A stretch of DNA of 64,000 bases, from NCBI RefSeq assembly GCF_024172095.1, contig NZ_JAMZDX010000002.1, forward strand, positions 372,001 through 436,000, read 5' to 3'. Positions 1 through 7,647 of this stretch are shown here, one piece after another. Both the position numbers and the translations under genes were made by a program. The notes under the pieces were generated by a model. That model was not told the origin of the DNA, ran no database searches, and was given only the letters and a program-made list of their open reading frames with translations. Within the stretch, counting starts at the first letter, position 1. Each line of letters opens with the position of its first letter. This DNA is from Kitasatospora cinereorecta. GTDB lineage: Bacteria; Actinomycetota; Actinomycetes; Streptomycetales; Streptomycetaceae.

Positions 1-807
1 GAAGCGGCGGCGCATCCACTGCCCGCCGTCCAGCGACCAGAACAGCGGTGCGGCCAGCCCGGCCTGCTGCCGGTGCGCCCAGCCCCGCTCGGTCCACCAG
101 CGCGGGTCGTCGTAGCCGCCGTCGGCGATGAACACCTGGTAGGCGGCGTTGGAGACCGGCGCGGTGTCCAGCCAGTACGCGGGCAGCTCCACCCGGTGCG
201 CGGGCCGCTCGTTGTCCAGCGCCCACGGCTCGGTGTCGGTGCCCATGGTGAACGGGCCTGCCGGGACGAGGACTTCGGCCGGCAGCCGGTCGGCGTGGTC
301 CGGCGGCGCGGGCGCGGTCAGCGCGGCCGGCCCCTTGCGCAGCTGGTGGGTGATCAGCATGGTCTCGTCGTGCTGCTGCTCGTGCTGGACGATCATGCCG
401 AAGGCGAAGCCCGCGTCCAGTAGCGGCGATCCCTCCAGCGGGCTGGCCGCCAGCAGGTCCAGCACCCGCCCGCGTACGTCGTGGGCGTACCCGCGGGCCT
501 CCTTCGGCGGCAGCAGCGGCAGGCTCGGCCGCTCGGACCTGGGGTGCTCGAAGGCGTCGTACAGCGGGTCGATCTCCGGGTGCATCGGGTCGCGGCCGCC
601 GACGTTGCGCAGCAGCCACAGCTCCTCCTGGTTGCCGATGTGCGCCAGGTCCCAGACCAGCGGCGACATCAACGGGGAGTGCTGGGCGACGAGTTCGTCG
701 TCCTCGACGCAGTCGGTGAGGCGGCCGGTGCGCTCGCGGGCGGCCGCCAGCTCGCCGGCGATCAGCTCGCGCAGCACAGCGGGATCGGTGGTGTCGGCGT
801 TCAGCAC
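1..807 (-). CDS. egtB: EgtB, ergothioneine sulfoxide synthase (3' part missing)
   Basis: This is a non-haem iron enzyme that joins gamma-glutamylcysteine (or cysteine) to hercynine with O2 during ergothioneine synthesis. The 269 codons in the window cover the N-terminal DinB-like domain with the iron ligands (His56 in WDLAHIGN, then HEQQHDE giving His142, His146 and Glu148) and the start of the FGE-sulfatase-like domain (GPFTMGTD). The gene runs off the left edge, so the C-terminal part is missing. The GTG at 807 overlaps the egtA stop by seven bases (GTGCTGA), so the two are translationally coupled. egtC and egtD would be expected just outside the window. The family assignment is firm because of the iron triad and the partner gene. 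Confidence 0.93.
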   Translation of the reverse strand, partial: MLNADTTDPAVLRELIAGELAAARERTGRLTDCVEDDELVAQHSPLMSPLVWDLAHIGNQEELWLLRNVGGRDPMHPEIDPLYDAFEHPRSERPSLPLLPPKEARGYAHDVRGRVLDLLAASPLEGSPLLDAGFAFGMIVQHEQQHDETMLITHQLRKGPAALTAPAPPDHADRLPAEVLVPAGPFTMGTDTEPWALDNERPAHRVELPAYWLDTAPVSNAAYQVFIADGGYDDPRWWTERGWAHRQQAGLAAPLFWSLDGGQWMRRRF

Positions 808-2075
808 GCTGCCGTCTCCTCGGAAATCGGGTGGGCGCCGGTGCGCACGGCGTCCAGCTGGTCGTCGGCGGGGCAGCGGCCCCGCACCGGGTAGCGCTCG
901 GCGAACTCGCCCAGGGCGCGCCGCAGCCGGCCGCTCCCGCCGCGCCGGGCCAGCGCCCGGTCGGCGGCGGCGAAACACGCCACCGTGGCGCGGCGCAGCT
1001 CCGGGTCGGTCATCCCGAGGCCCGCCGCCCGGCGCCACAGCATGTTGCGCGGCGGCGGGGCACTCCCCGGCTCGGCCAGCGGCTCCAGCGCCGCCAGCGC
1101 GGCATCGGTCGCCTGCGGGTCGTCCATCAGCGCGCTGACCAGGGCGAGCGGCACCAGCCAGCCCTCGCCGGGCTGCGCGTCGATCATGCGCAGCTCCAGG
1201 TGGCCGCGCGGGCGCACCGGCGGGAACAGCGTGGTGCGGTGGTACTCCAGGTCGGCCATGGTCGCCGGCCGGTCGCCGGCCCCGCGCAGCCACTCCCGGA
1301 AGGTCAGCCCCGCGGGCGCCGTCCACGGCTCGCCGTCGGGCCGCTGCACGCACAGCACCTTGGCGTCCAGCACGTACCGCGCCCAGGCGTGCCGCGGGTC
1401 GCCGTTGGCCGCCGGGGCCAGCGTGCGGCTGGGGTCCATCCGCGACCAGACCGTCTGCCGCATCGACTTGTAGCCGGTCGGCCGGCCGTCCAGCAGCGGG
1501 GAGTTGGCGAACGCCGCGACCAGCACCGGCCCCAGCGCGTGGGCCAGGCGCCAGCGCGCCGCCAGCTGCGCCTCGGACCCGGAGTCCACGCAGACCTGCA
1601 CCGACGCGGTGCCGCACATCATGATCCGGCCCCACGGTCCGGTCCGGTCGAAGTACTGCTCCATCGCGACGTAGCGCGGGTGGGAGGCCTGCATCCGGCG
1701 CTCGCGGGCCAGCGGATCGGTACCGCTTCCGGTGAGCCGCAGTCCCTGCGCGGCGTACGCGGCGCTCAGCGCCGCCTGGTCGGCCAGCAGCAGGTCTGCG
1801 CAGCGGTCGGGATCATCGGCGGGCTGGGAGCTGAGCTCGACCTGTCCGCCGGGTTCGTGGGTGAGACGGGAGCCCGCCGGGAGCTGCGGGCCTTCGGGGT
1901 GCGCCGGGAGCGCCGCCAGGGCGGCCGCGACGCGGTCGGGATCCACCGGATCGTCGGGACATCGGGCGTCATGGACGAACCACTCGGCCTCCACCCCCAC
2001 CAGCCGGGGCGGCCCGATCTTGAAACATATGCCGGCCAGATGGCGTTCAGCCGTGGCCTCGGTCAGCGGGGTCAC
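801..2075 (-). CDS. egtA: EgtA, glutamate-cysteine ligase for ergothioneine synthesis
   Basis: This enzyme makes gamma-glutamylcysteine, the sulfur donor used by EgtB. The N-terminus reads MTPLTEATAERHLAGICFK followed by GPPRLVGVEAEW, the usual opening of actinobacterial EgtA, and the body shows the GCS2-type ligase fold with LELRMIDAQPG near the end. I chose the GTG at 2075 because an AGGAG lies 12 bases upstream and the family starts here. A longer frame opens at an ATG at 2141 but adds an unconserved Arg/Pro-rich stretch. Its 3' end overlaps egtB. The 134 bases before it, down to the stop of the upstream same-strand lyase gene, hold no gene. Confidence 0.92.
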   Translation of the reverse strand: MTPLTEATAERHLAGICFKIGPPRLVGVEAEWFVHDARCPDDPVDPDRVAAALAALPAHPEGPQLPAGSRLTHEPGGQVELSSQPADDPDRCADLLLADQAALSAAYAAQGLRLTGSGTDPLARERRMQASHPRYVAMEQYFDRTGPWGRIMMCGTASVQVCVDSGSEAQLAARWRLAHALGPVLVAAFANSPLLDGRPTGYKSMRQTVWSRMDPSRTLAPAANGDPRHAWARYVLDAKVLCVQRPDGEPWTAPAGLTFREWLRGAGDRPATMADLEYHRTTLFPPVRPRGHLELRMIDAQPGEGWLVPLALVSALMDDPQATDAALAALEPLAEPGSAPPPRNMLWRRAAGLGMTDPELRRATVACFAAADRALARRGGSGRLRRALGEFAERYPVRGRCPADDQLDAVRTGAHPISEETAAC

Positions 2076-2209
2076 GCTCGGTGGCGTCTCCTGCCGTCCC
2101 GCGGCCGAATGCGGGCGTACGGGTATCACCGGACTCACCATCCCTCGGGTATGCGGTTGCGGCCCGGTACTTCCTGCTCAGTCTGCCCCGCGGCAAACCT
2201 CGGCGCTTC

Positions 2210-3322
2210 TCAGAGCGCGTTGTCGCTGGTCAACCGGGTGAGTGCGGTTCGCAGACGGTCGAGCGGGAGGGCGAAATTCAGCCGCAGGCATCCGGAACCG
2301 GCCACTCCGAAGTCCGCGCCGTCCGAGAGTTCGACCTTGCGCTCCGTGAGCAGCCGGCCGCGGCTGCCGAGGCCCGTACCGTCCAGCCACAGCAGGTACG
2401 ACGCCTGCGGACGGGCCAGCACCGCGCCGCCGAGCGCCGCCGTCGCCAGGTCCCGCGCCGCGGTCAGGTGCGCCAGCAGGTCGTCCAGCCACGGCCCGCC
2501 CTCGGCCAGCGCCGCCCGCTGCACCACCTGCTCCAGCAGCCCGCCCTCCCACAGCCCGTACCCGGCCATCACCGCCGCGAGCCGCTCCCGCAGCCCGGGA
2601 TCCGGCACCAGCGCGAAACTGCTCGGCACGCCGGACGCGTTGAACGTCTTGCCCACCGAGTTGAGCGTCACCACGTGCCGGGCGCCGCCGGTCACCGCCA
2701 CCGCCACCGGATGCTCCTGCCCCGCGTCCGGGTGCACCAGGTCCCCGTGCACCTCGTCCGAGACCAGCAGTCCGCCCCGCCCGGCCACCAGCTCGGCGAG
2801 CGCGGCGATCTCGTCGGCCCGCCACAGCCGGCCCGACGGGTTGTGCGGACTGCTCAGCAGCACCAGCCCCGGCCGGTGCCGCGCGAACTCCGCCACCGGC
2901 AGCCGGTAGCCCTCCGCCCCCCGGGTGAACGGCACCTCCCGGAACGCCACCCCCGCCGCCCGGCAGATCTGCCCGAACCCGCCCCACTCCGGCGACCCGA
3001 ACACCGCCGGGCCCGGCAGCTCCCCGACCGCCTCCACCAGCAGGCGCACCGCCGTCCGCGGCCCGAACGGCAGCAGCATCACCCAGTCCGGATCCACCTC
3101 CACCCGGTGCCGCTGCCGGTACCACCGCGCCACCAGCTCCCGGTCCGCCTCCTCGCACACCGTGTAGCCCAGCGCCCCGTGCCGCGCCCGCTCCGCCAGC
3201 GCCGCGCCCACGGCCGGCGGGCCCGGCAGATCCATGTCCGCCAGGCCCAGCGCGATCCGGCCCGCCCCGGCCCGCGCCCACTTGGCACTCCCCGTGCCCG
3301 ACCGATCGAACTCCCCGAACAC
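2210..3322 (-). CDS. PatB/MalY-type PLP-dependent C-S lyase or aminotransferase
   Basis: This is a fold-type I PLP enzyme of the class I/II aminotransferase superfamily. It has the PatB-subgroup signatures: opening FGEFDRSGTGSAKW, LLSSPHNPSGR, the PLP-aspartate region SDEVHGDLVHP, and the PLP lysine in SVGKTFNASGVP. PatB/MalY members usually cleave cystathionine or related thioethers, releasing a thiol; the substrate cannot be read from sequence. The GTG at 3322 gives a protein of 370 aa, close to the usual 380-400, and is preceded by GGAGG four bases away. The longer frame to 3472 adds an Arg-rich extension that looks noncoding. It lies upstream of egtA on the same strand, so a link to cysteine/thiol supply is possible but not shown. 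Confidence 0.82.
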   Translation of the reverse strand: MFGEFDRSGTGSAKWARAGAGRIALGLADMDLPGPPAVGAALAERARHGALGYTVCEEADRELVARWYRQRHRVEVDPDWVMLLPFGPRTAVRLLVEAVGELPGPAVFGSPEWGGFGQICRAAGVAFREVPFTRGAEGYRLPVAEFARHRPGLVLLSSPHNPSGRLWRADEIAALAELVAGRGGLLVSDEVHGDLVHPDAGQEHPVAVAVTGGARHVVTLNSVGKTFNASGVPSSFALVPDPGLRERLAAVMAGYGLWEGGLLEQVVQRAALAEGGPWLDDLLAHLTAARDLATAALGGAVLARPQASYLLWLDGTGLGSRGRLLTERKVELSDGADFGVAGSGCLRLNFALPLDRLRTALTRLTSDNAL

Positions 3323-3492
3323 CGCACCTCCCGCGCACCGCCTACCCGACCACCCCCTCCTACCCAGCGCCGCCGCCCGCGCCCACCGCTGTCCACCGAA
3401 TGGTCGGGCACGTCGTGAACCGCGCCTGGCGCGTACCCTGCCGGGTGATCGACTCCGCGAGGGGAGCGGCACCGCACCACCGGGGGTACGCC

Positions 3493-4053
3493 ATGACGAC
3501 GCTGGAACAGACCGCCGGCGAGGAGGTCACCCTCTTCGTCGCCCGCCGGGTCGACCGCGGCCACGAGCAGGAGTTCGAACGCTGGGCCCGCGCCATCCTC
3601 GGCGCCGCCGCCGCACACCCCGGCAACCTCGGCACCGGCCTGCTCCGCCCCTCCGCCCCCGGCGAACCCTGGCACCTGCTGCTGCACTTCCGCGACGCCG
3701 ACGCCTTCCGCGCCTGGCAGCTCTCCCCGGCCCGCGCCGCCTGCTTCGCCAGGGCCGACGGCCACCACGTCGAGGTCGCCCGCCGCGAACTCCACGGCAT
3801 GGAAGGCTGGTTCGCCACCACTCCGGCCGGCGCCAGGAGCGCGCCGCCGCCCCGCTGGAAGATGACGATCGCCTCCACCCTCGCCATCGCCCCGCTCACC
3901 CTCACCACCAACCTGCTGCTCACCCCCCACCTCACCGCCCTCCCCGTCACCCTCCGCACCCTCCTCCTCGCACCCCTGATCAGCGCCCTGATGACGTACG
4001 TCGCCCTCCCCGCCACCACCACGGCCCTCCGCCGCTGGCTCTTCCCGCGCTGA
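3493..4053 (+). CDS. ABM-domain protein with two C-terminal membrane helices
   Basis: The first ~110 residues form an antibiotic biosynthesis monooxygenase (ABM) ferredoxin-like domain (VTLFVARRVDRGHEQEFERW; LLLHFRDADAFRAW). The last ~70 residues carry two hydrophobic helices (TIASTLAIAPLTLTTNLLL and LLAPLISALMTYVALPATT) ending in basic residues. Proteins with this architecture are widespread in actinobacteria and are usually labelled antibiotic biosynthesis monooxygenase, but most have no proven activity. The ATG at 3493 follows a GGGGGT Shine-Dalgarno-like run; upstream in-frame residues look like leader sequence. It is divergent from the PatB-like gene. A TACCCT at 3439-3444 is a possible -10 element. 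Confidence 0.75.
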   Translation: MTTLEQTAGEEVTLFVARRVDRGHEQEFERWARAILGAAAAHPGNLGTGLLRPSAPGEPWHLLLHFRDADAFRAWQLSPARAACFARADGHHVEVARRELHGMEGWFATTPAGARSAPPPRWKMTIASTLAIAPLTLTTNLLLTPHLTALPVTLRTLLLAPLISALMTYVALPATTTALRRWLFPR

Positions 4054-4060
4054 GACTGTT

Positions 4061-4101
4061 CTTCCTCAGGGGCTCGGGGAACCTGCGATCGCGGCCGCCC
4101 C
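4061..4101. repeat. Variant of an abundant Streptomyces intergenic repeat
   Basis: The convergent gap after the ABM gene contains CTCAGGGGCTCGGGGAAC followed by CTGCGATCGCGG. From memory, close relatives of this string (CAGGGGCGCGGGGAACTGCG) recur many times between Streptomyces genes. I see one copy in this window. Its function is unknown; it may act as a transcription end or mRNA-stability element. Confidence 0.45.
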
Positions 4102-4116
4102 CGGTGACGAACCCTC

Positions 4117-5292
4117 TCAACTCGAAAGGCGCCGCTCCAGCGGAGTGCGGAACCGCGGAGTGATCCGCACATCCCCCACCCACCCCCGCAACCGCTCCGC
4201 CTCCACCGCGACGGCCGCCTCGACGGACGCCGCATCCGCCTCGGCCCCCAGCAGCTCCCAGACGATCTCCCCGTCCGCCCGCTGCGCCCAGCCGCCGACG
4301 ATCCGGCCGTTCCACCACACGGTCGGCCCGATGTTGCCCGAGCGGTCGACCAGCTCACCCCGCAGCGCCGCGCCGAAGTACCAGTCGCGCTGCTGCCACC
4401 CCATCGCCGTCGGGTCCAGCGAGGGCAGCAGTGCCGCCCAAGGCTCCGCGGGCGCGGCCACCGCCTCCGCGTCCCCGGGCAGGACGTACCCCTCGCCGCC
4501 GTCCTCCAGCTCGACGGCGACGGCGTCGCACGCGGCGAGTGCGGCCCGGACCTCCCGGACGCCCCAGCCGGTCCACCACTTCAGGTCCTCCGCGGTCGCC
4601 GGGCCGTACGAGGCGAGCCACCGCGCGGCGAGTGCGGCCTGGGCGTCGGCGACGGGCAGCGGCGGGTAGGGCCGGTGCAGCGCCCACTGGTGCTGGCTGC
4701 TGGTCCAGCTGCCGACCGGCCGGCGGCGGACGATGGCGCCCTCCATGCCGAGGACGCGCAGCAGCCGCATGCTGACACTCTGCGTGGTCGCGTACGAGGT
4801 GCCGACGCCGTACGGGATCTCCTGGCGCAGCTCGGGCACCAGGGTGCCGAGTCGGGCGCCGGTCGCCTCGCCGGCGTCGGCCAGGGCGGCGAGGGTGCGG
4901 TCCTCGACCCGGGCGGTCCAGCCGGCGTCCAGGCCGGCGGCGGCGAACGCGGCGAGCATGGAACGGCGTTCGCGCGCGGCGACCTTGAGGGTGGTGGAGG
5001 AGTGGACGACGGGCGCGGCGGCCTCGTCGACGACGAACAGGGTGTGCCGCATGCCGTGCATCCGGACCAGGGTGTCGTCCTCGTAGAGCGCCTGCTCGGT
5101 GGGGGCGGCGGACGGTGCGCGGAGCCGGGCGGCGACGGAGAGGAAGACGGTGGACGGGTCGGTGGCGTGCAGGGCGACGACCGCGCCCGCGACGTCCTCG
5201 GTCCGGTCGGCCCGGTGCGCGGGCGCCAGCAGGTGGCGGACGCCCAGCCGGGCGCGGCGCTGCTCGTCGTCGATCCGGGGGCGGGCGGTCAT
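4117..5292 (-). CDS. Winged-helix DNA-binding domain protein (HTH_42/AlkX type)
   Basis: The 391-aa protein matches the actinobacterial winged-helix DNA-binding domain-containing family (DUF1006/HTH_42), whose YcaQ/AlkX relatives include DNA glycosylases. Visible family blocks are RRARLGVRHLLAP near the N-terminus, VVALHATDPSTVFLS, LVRMHGMRHTLFVV, RWLASYGPATAEDLKWWTGW and the C-terminal VWWNGRIVGGWAQR. The catalytic QxQ motif of AlkZ-type glycosylases is not evident, so glycosylase activity is not claimed. The ATG at 5292 follows GAAGGAG at 11 bases. The longer frame to 5415 adds unconserved sequence. It is convergent with the ABM gene and divergent from the cellulase gene. Confidence 0.75.
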   Translation of the reverse strand: MTARPRIDDEQRRARLGVRHLLAPAHRADRTEDVAGAVVALHATDPSTVFLSVAARLRAPSAAPTEQALYEDDTLVRMHGMRHTLFVVDEAAAPVVHSSTTLKVAARERRSMLAAFAAAGLDAGWTARVEDRTLAALADAGEATGARLGTLVPELRQEIPYGVGTSYATTQSVSMRLLRVLGMEGAIVRRRPVGSWTSSQHQWALHRPYPPLPVADAQAALAARWLASYGPATAEDLKWWTGWGVREVRAALAACDAVAVELEDGGEGYVLPGDAEAVAAPAEPWAALLPSLDPTAMGWQQRDWYFGAALRGELVDRSGNIGPTVWWNGRIVGGWAQRADGEIVWELLGAEADAASVEAAVAVEAERLRGWVGDVRITPRFRTPLERRLSS

Positions 5293-5417
5293 CGCGGGCG
5301 GGCTCCTTCGGTCGGTGCCGGGCCCGGGCGGGACGTCGGGCTCCCCGCCAGTGATAGCAAACCGCGGGCCCGCACCGCAGCGCGACAGCACCGTCCGCAG
5401 CCGACAGTCCGTCAATG

Positions 5418-5431
5418 CGGGAGCGCTCCCA
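5418..5431. promoter_or_regulatory. CebR-type operator, distal copy
   Basis: CGGGAGCGCTCCCA contains the perfect palindrome GGGAGCGCTCCC and matches the Streptomyces CebR box (TGGGAGCGCTCCCA) in 13 of 14 positions. It lies just upstream of a TTGACG -35-like element of the cellulase promoter. CebR is the LacI-family repressor released by cello-oligosaccharides. Confidence 0.8.
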
Positions 5432-5450
5432 CCAAGTTCGGTCGAAGTCC

Positions 5451-5481
5451 TTGACGTGCATGCGCCTGCATGGGTTCATAT
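5451..5481 (+). promoter_or_regulatory. Putative promoter of the GH6 cellulase gene
   Basis: TTGACG at 5451-5456 is followed after 19 bases by TCATAT at 5476-5481. The -35 is good and the -10 is only fair. The pair sits between the two CebR boxes, which suits a promoter controlled by repression from both sides. Confidence 0.45.
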
Positions 5482-5524
5482 CCCGTGACCCCGGGCCCAG
5501 TTGGGCCTTCGGGTCCACCAGATA

Positions 5525-5538
5525 TGGGAGCGCTCCCA
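5525..5538. promoter_or_regulatory. CebR operator, perfect palindrome
   Basis: TGGGAGCGCTCCCA is an exact match to the 14-bp CebR box known from streptomycete cellulose and cellobiose genes. It lies 49 bases before the cellulase start codon, downstream of the proposed -10, where bound repressor would block transcription. Confidence 0.9.
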
Positions 5539-5586
5539 CACGTGGCTCCCAGCAGGGTCCGTCCCCCACCCGAAAGGATCCCGTCT

Positions 5587-7566
5587 GTGTCGGCCCAACT
5601 GCTCAGCCGTCTGAGGACGGCCGCGGCCGCCGTGGCGCTCAGCGCCGCGTCCGTGCTGCCGATCGCGACCGCGCAGTCCGCCCATGCGGCGGCCGCCCGC
5701 GTCGACAACCCCTACGTCGGCGCCGGGGTCTACGTGAACCCCGAGTGGTCCGCCAAGGCCGCCGCCGAGCCCGGCGGCACGGCGGTCTCCGACCAGCCGA
5801 CCGCCGTCTGGCTGGACCGGATCGCCGCGATCAACGGCGTGAACGGCTCGATGGGCCTGCGGGCCCACCTCAACGCCGCGGTCGCCCAGTCGCAGGCGGC
5901 CGGCAGGCCGGTCGTCTTCCAGGTGGTCGTCTACGACCTCCCCGGCCGCGACTGCGCGGCGCTCGCCTCCAACGGTGAGCTCGGCCCGACCGAGATCGGG
6001 CGCTACAAGAGCGAGTTCATCGACCCGATCGCGACGATCCTGGCCGACCCGGCCTACGCGAGCCTGCGGATCGTCACCACGATCGAGATCGACTCGCTGC
6101 CCAACCTGGTGACCAACGCGGGCGGCACCGCCACCGCCACCCCGCAGTGCGACACCATGAAGGCCAACGGCAACTACGTCACCGGCGTCGGCTACGCCCT
6201 GGCCAAGCTGGGCGCGATCCCGAACGTCTACAACTACATCGACGCGGGCCACCACGGCTGGCTGGGCTGGGACTCCAACCTCGGTCCGGCGGTGGACGTG
6301 CTCAAGCAGGCGGCGACCGCCTCCGGCTCGACCGTCGCCGATGTCCAGGGCTTCATCGTCAACACCGCCAACTACTCGGCGCTGAAGGAGCCCGACTTCA
6401 CCATCGACGACACGGTGAACGGCACCTCGGTGCGGCAGAGCAAGTGGGTGGACTGGAACCGGTACGTCGACGAGACCACCTACGCCAAGGCGTTCCGGGA
6501 CAAGGCGGTGGCGGCCGGGTTCGACGCGAACATCGGCATGCTGATCGACACCTCCCGCAACGGCTGGGGCGGCGCCGGCCGTCCGGCCGGGCCCGGCCCG
6601 AAGACCTCGGTGGACGCGTACGTGGACGGCGGCCGGATCGACCGCCGGTTCCAGACCGGCAACTGGTGCAACCAGTCCGGCGCGGGCCTCGGCGAGCGTC
6701 CGAAGGCGGCCCCCGAGGCCGGCATCGACGCCTACGTGTGGGTGAAGCCGCCCGGCGAGTCGGACGGCGCCAGCTCGGCCGTCGCCAACGACGAGGGCAA
6801 GGGCTTCGACCGGATGTGCGACCCGACGTACACCGGCAACGCCCGCAACAACAACAACATGTCGGGCGCGCTGCCGAACGCCCCGCTGGCCGGCCACTGG
6901 TTCTCCGCGCAGTTCCAGGAGCTGCTGAAGAACGCCTACCCGCCGGTGGGCGGCGGTGGCGGCACCACGGACACCACCGCCCCGACCGCGCCCACCGGGC
7001 TGACCGCCCCCGCGACCACGAGCAGCAGCGTCTCGCTCGCCTGGACGGCCGCCACCGACAACGTCGGCGTCACCGGCTACGACGTGTACCGCGGCGCCAC
7101 CCTGGTCGCATCGACCTCGGCCACCTCGTACACCGACAGCGGGCTGAGCGCCGCCACCGCGTACAGCTACACCGTCCGGGCCAGGGACGCGGCCGGCAAC
7201 GTCTCGGCGGCCTCCGCGGCCCTCGCGGTGACCACCCCGGGCTCCGGCGGTGGCGGCGGGTCGGCCGGCTGCACCGCCACGTACCGGATCAGCAGCGACT
7301 GGGGCGCCGGGTTCAACGCCGACGTCACCGTCACCAACACCGGCGCGAGCGCCACCAAGGGCTGGAAGGTGACCTGGACCTTCGCCGGCAACCAGCAGGT
7401 CACCAACTTGTGGAACGGCGCCGTGACCCAGTCGGGCAGCGCGGTGACCGTGCTCAACGCCGGCTACAACGGCGCGATCGCGGCCGGTGGATCCACCGGA
7501 TTCGGCTTCGGAGCCTCCTACTCCGGCGCCAACGCCGTTCCGACGCTCACCTGCACCGCGAGCTGA
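5587..7566 (+). CDS. Secreted GH6 cellobiohydrolase with FN3 and CBM2
   Basis: This secreted exoglucanase releases cellobiose from crystalline cellulose, probably from the non-reducing end as known for this GH6 subgroup. The 659-aa protein has a signal peptide ending near AQSAHAAAA, a GH6 catalytic domain (about residues 40-455) with YDLPGRDCAALASNGE carrying the catalytic acid Asp, IEIDSLPN and YIDAGHHGWLGW, then an FN3 linker domain (about 465-550) and a C-terminal CBM2 (about 560-659; Cys at both ends, NLWNGAVTQSG). The GTG at 5587 has AAAGGA eight bases upstream; longer in-frame starts would precede the CebR site. Two CebR boxes upstream predict cello-oligosaccharide induction. A hairpin follows the stop. 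Confidence 0.95.
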   Translation: MSAQLLSRLRTAAAAVALSAASVLPIATAQSAHAAAARVDNPYVGAGVYVNPEWSAKAAAEPGGTAVSDQPTAVWLDRIAAINGVNGSMGLRAHLNAAVAQSQAAGRPVVFQVVVYDLPGRDCAALASNGELGPTEIGRYKSEFIDPIATILADPAYASLRIVTTIEIDSLPNLVTNAGGTATATPQCDTMKANGNYVTGVGYALAKLGAIPNVYNYIDAGHHGWLGWDSNLGPAVDVLKQAATASGSTVADVQGFIVNTANYSALKEPDFTIDDTVNGTSVRQSKWVDWNRYVDETTYAKAFRDKAVAAGFDANIGMLIDTSRNGWGGAGRPAGPGPKTSVDAYVDGGRIDRRFQTGNWCNQSGAGLGERPKAAPEAGIDAYVWVKPPGESDGASSAVANDEGKGFDRMCDPTYTGNARNNNNMSGALPNAPLAGHWFSAQFQELLKNAYPPVGGGGGTTDTTAPTAPTGLTAPATTSSSVSLAWTAATDNVGVTGYDVYRGATLVASTSATSYTDSGLSAATAYSYTVRARDAAGNVSAASAALAVTTPGSGGGGGSAGCTATYRISSDWGAGFNADVTVTNTGASATKGWKVTWTFAGNQQVTNLWNGAVTQSGSAVTVLNAGYNGAIAAGGSTGFGFGASYSGANAVPTLTCTAS

Positions 7567-7593
7567 CCCGCTGCACCCGATCCGTCGAACCAG

Positions 7594-7626
7594 CCGCCCG
7601 CACCCGGACGTTCCGGGTGCGGGCGG
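7594..7626. terminator. Bidirectional terminator between GH6 and GH15 genes
   Basis: A perfect 15-bp stem, CCGCCCGCACCCGGA paired with its complement at 7612-7626, encloses a 3-base loop. It sits between the stops of two convergent genes, so it can serve both. There is no U-tract, as is common in streptomycetes. Confidence 0.8.
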
Positions 7627-7647
7627 TCCGTCGTCGCCCCGACCGGA

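Noticed and set aside
831..2909. 692-codon open frame opposite egtA and the PatB-like gene
   Set aside because: Arg-rich shadow of two real genes; it crosses their boundary without any recognisable domain.
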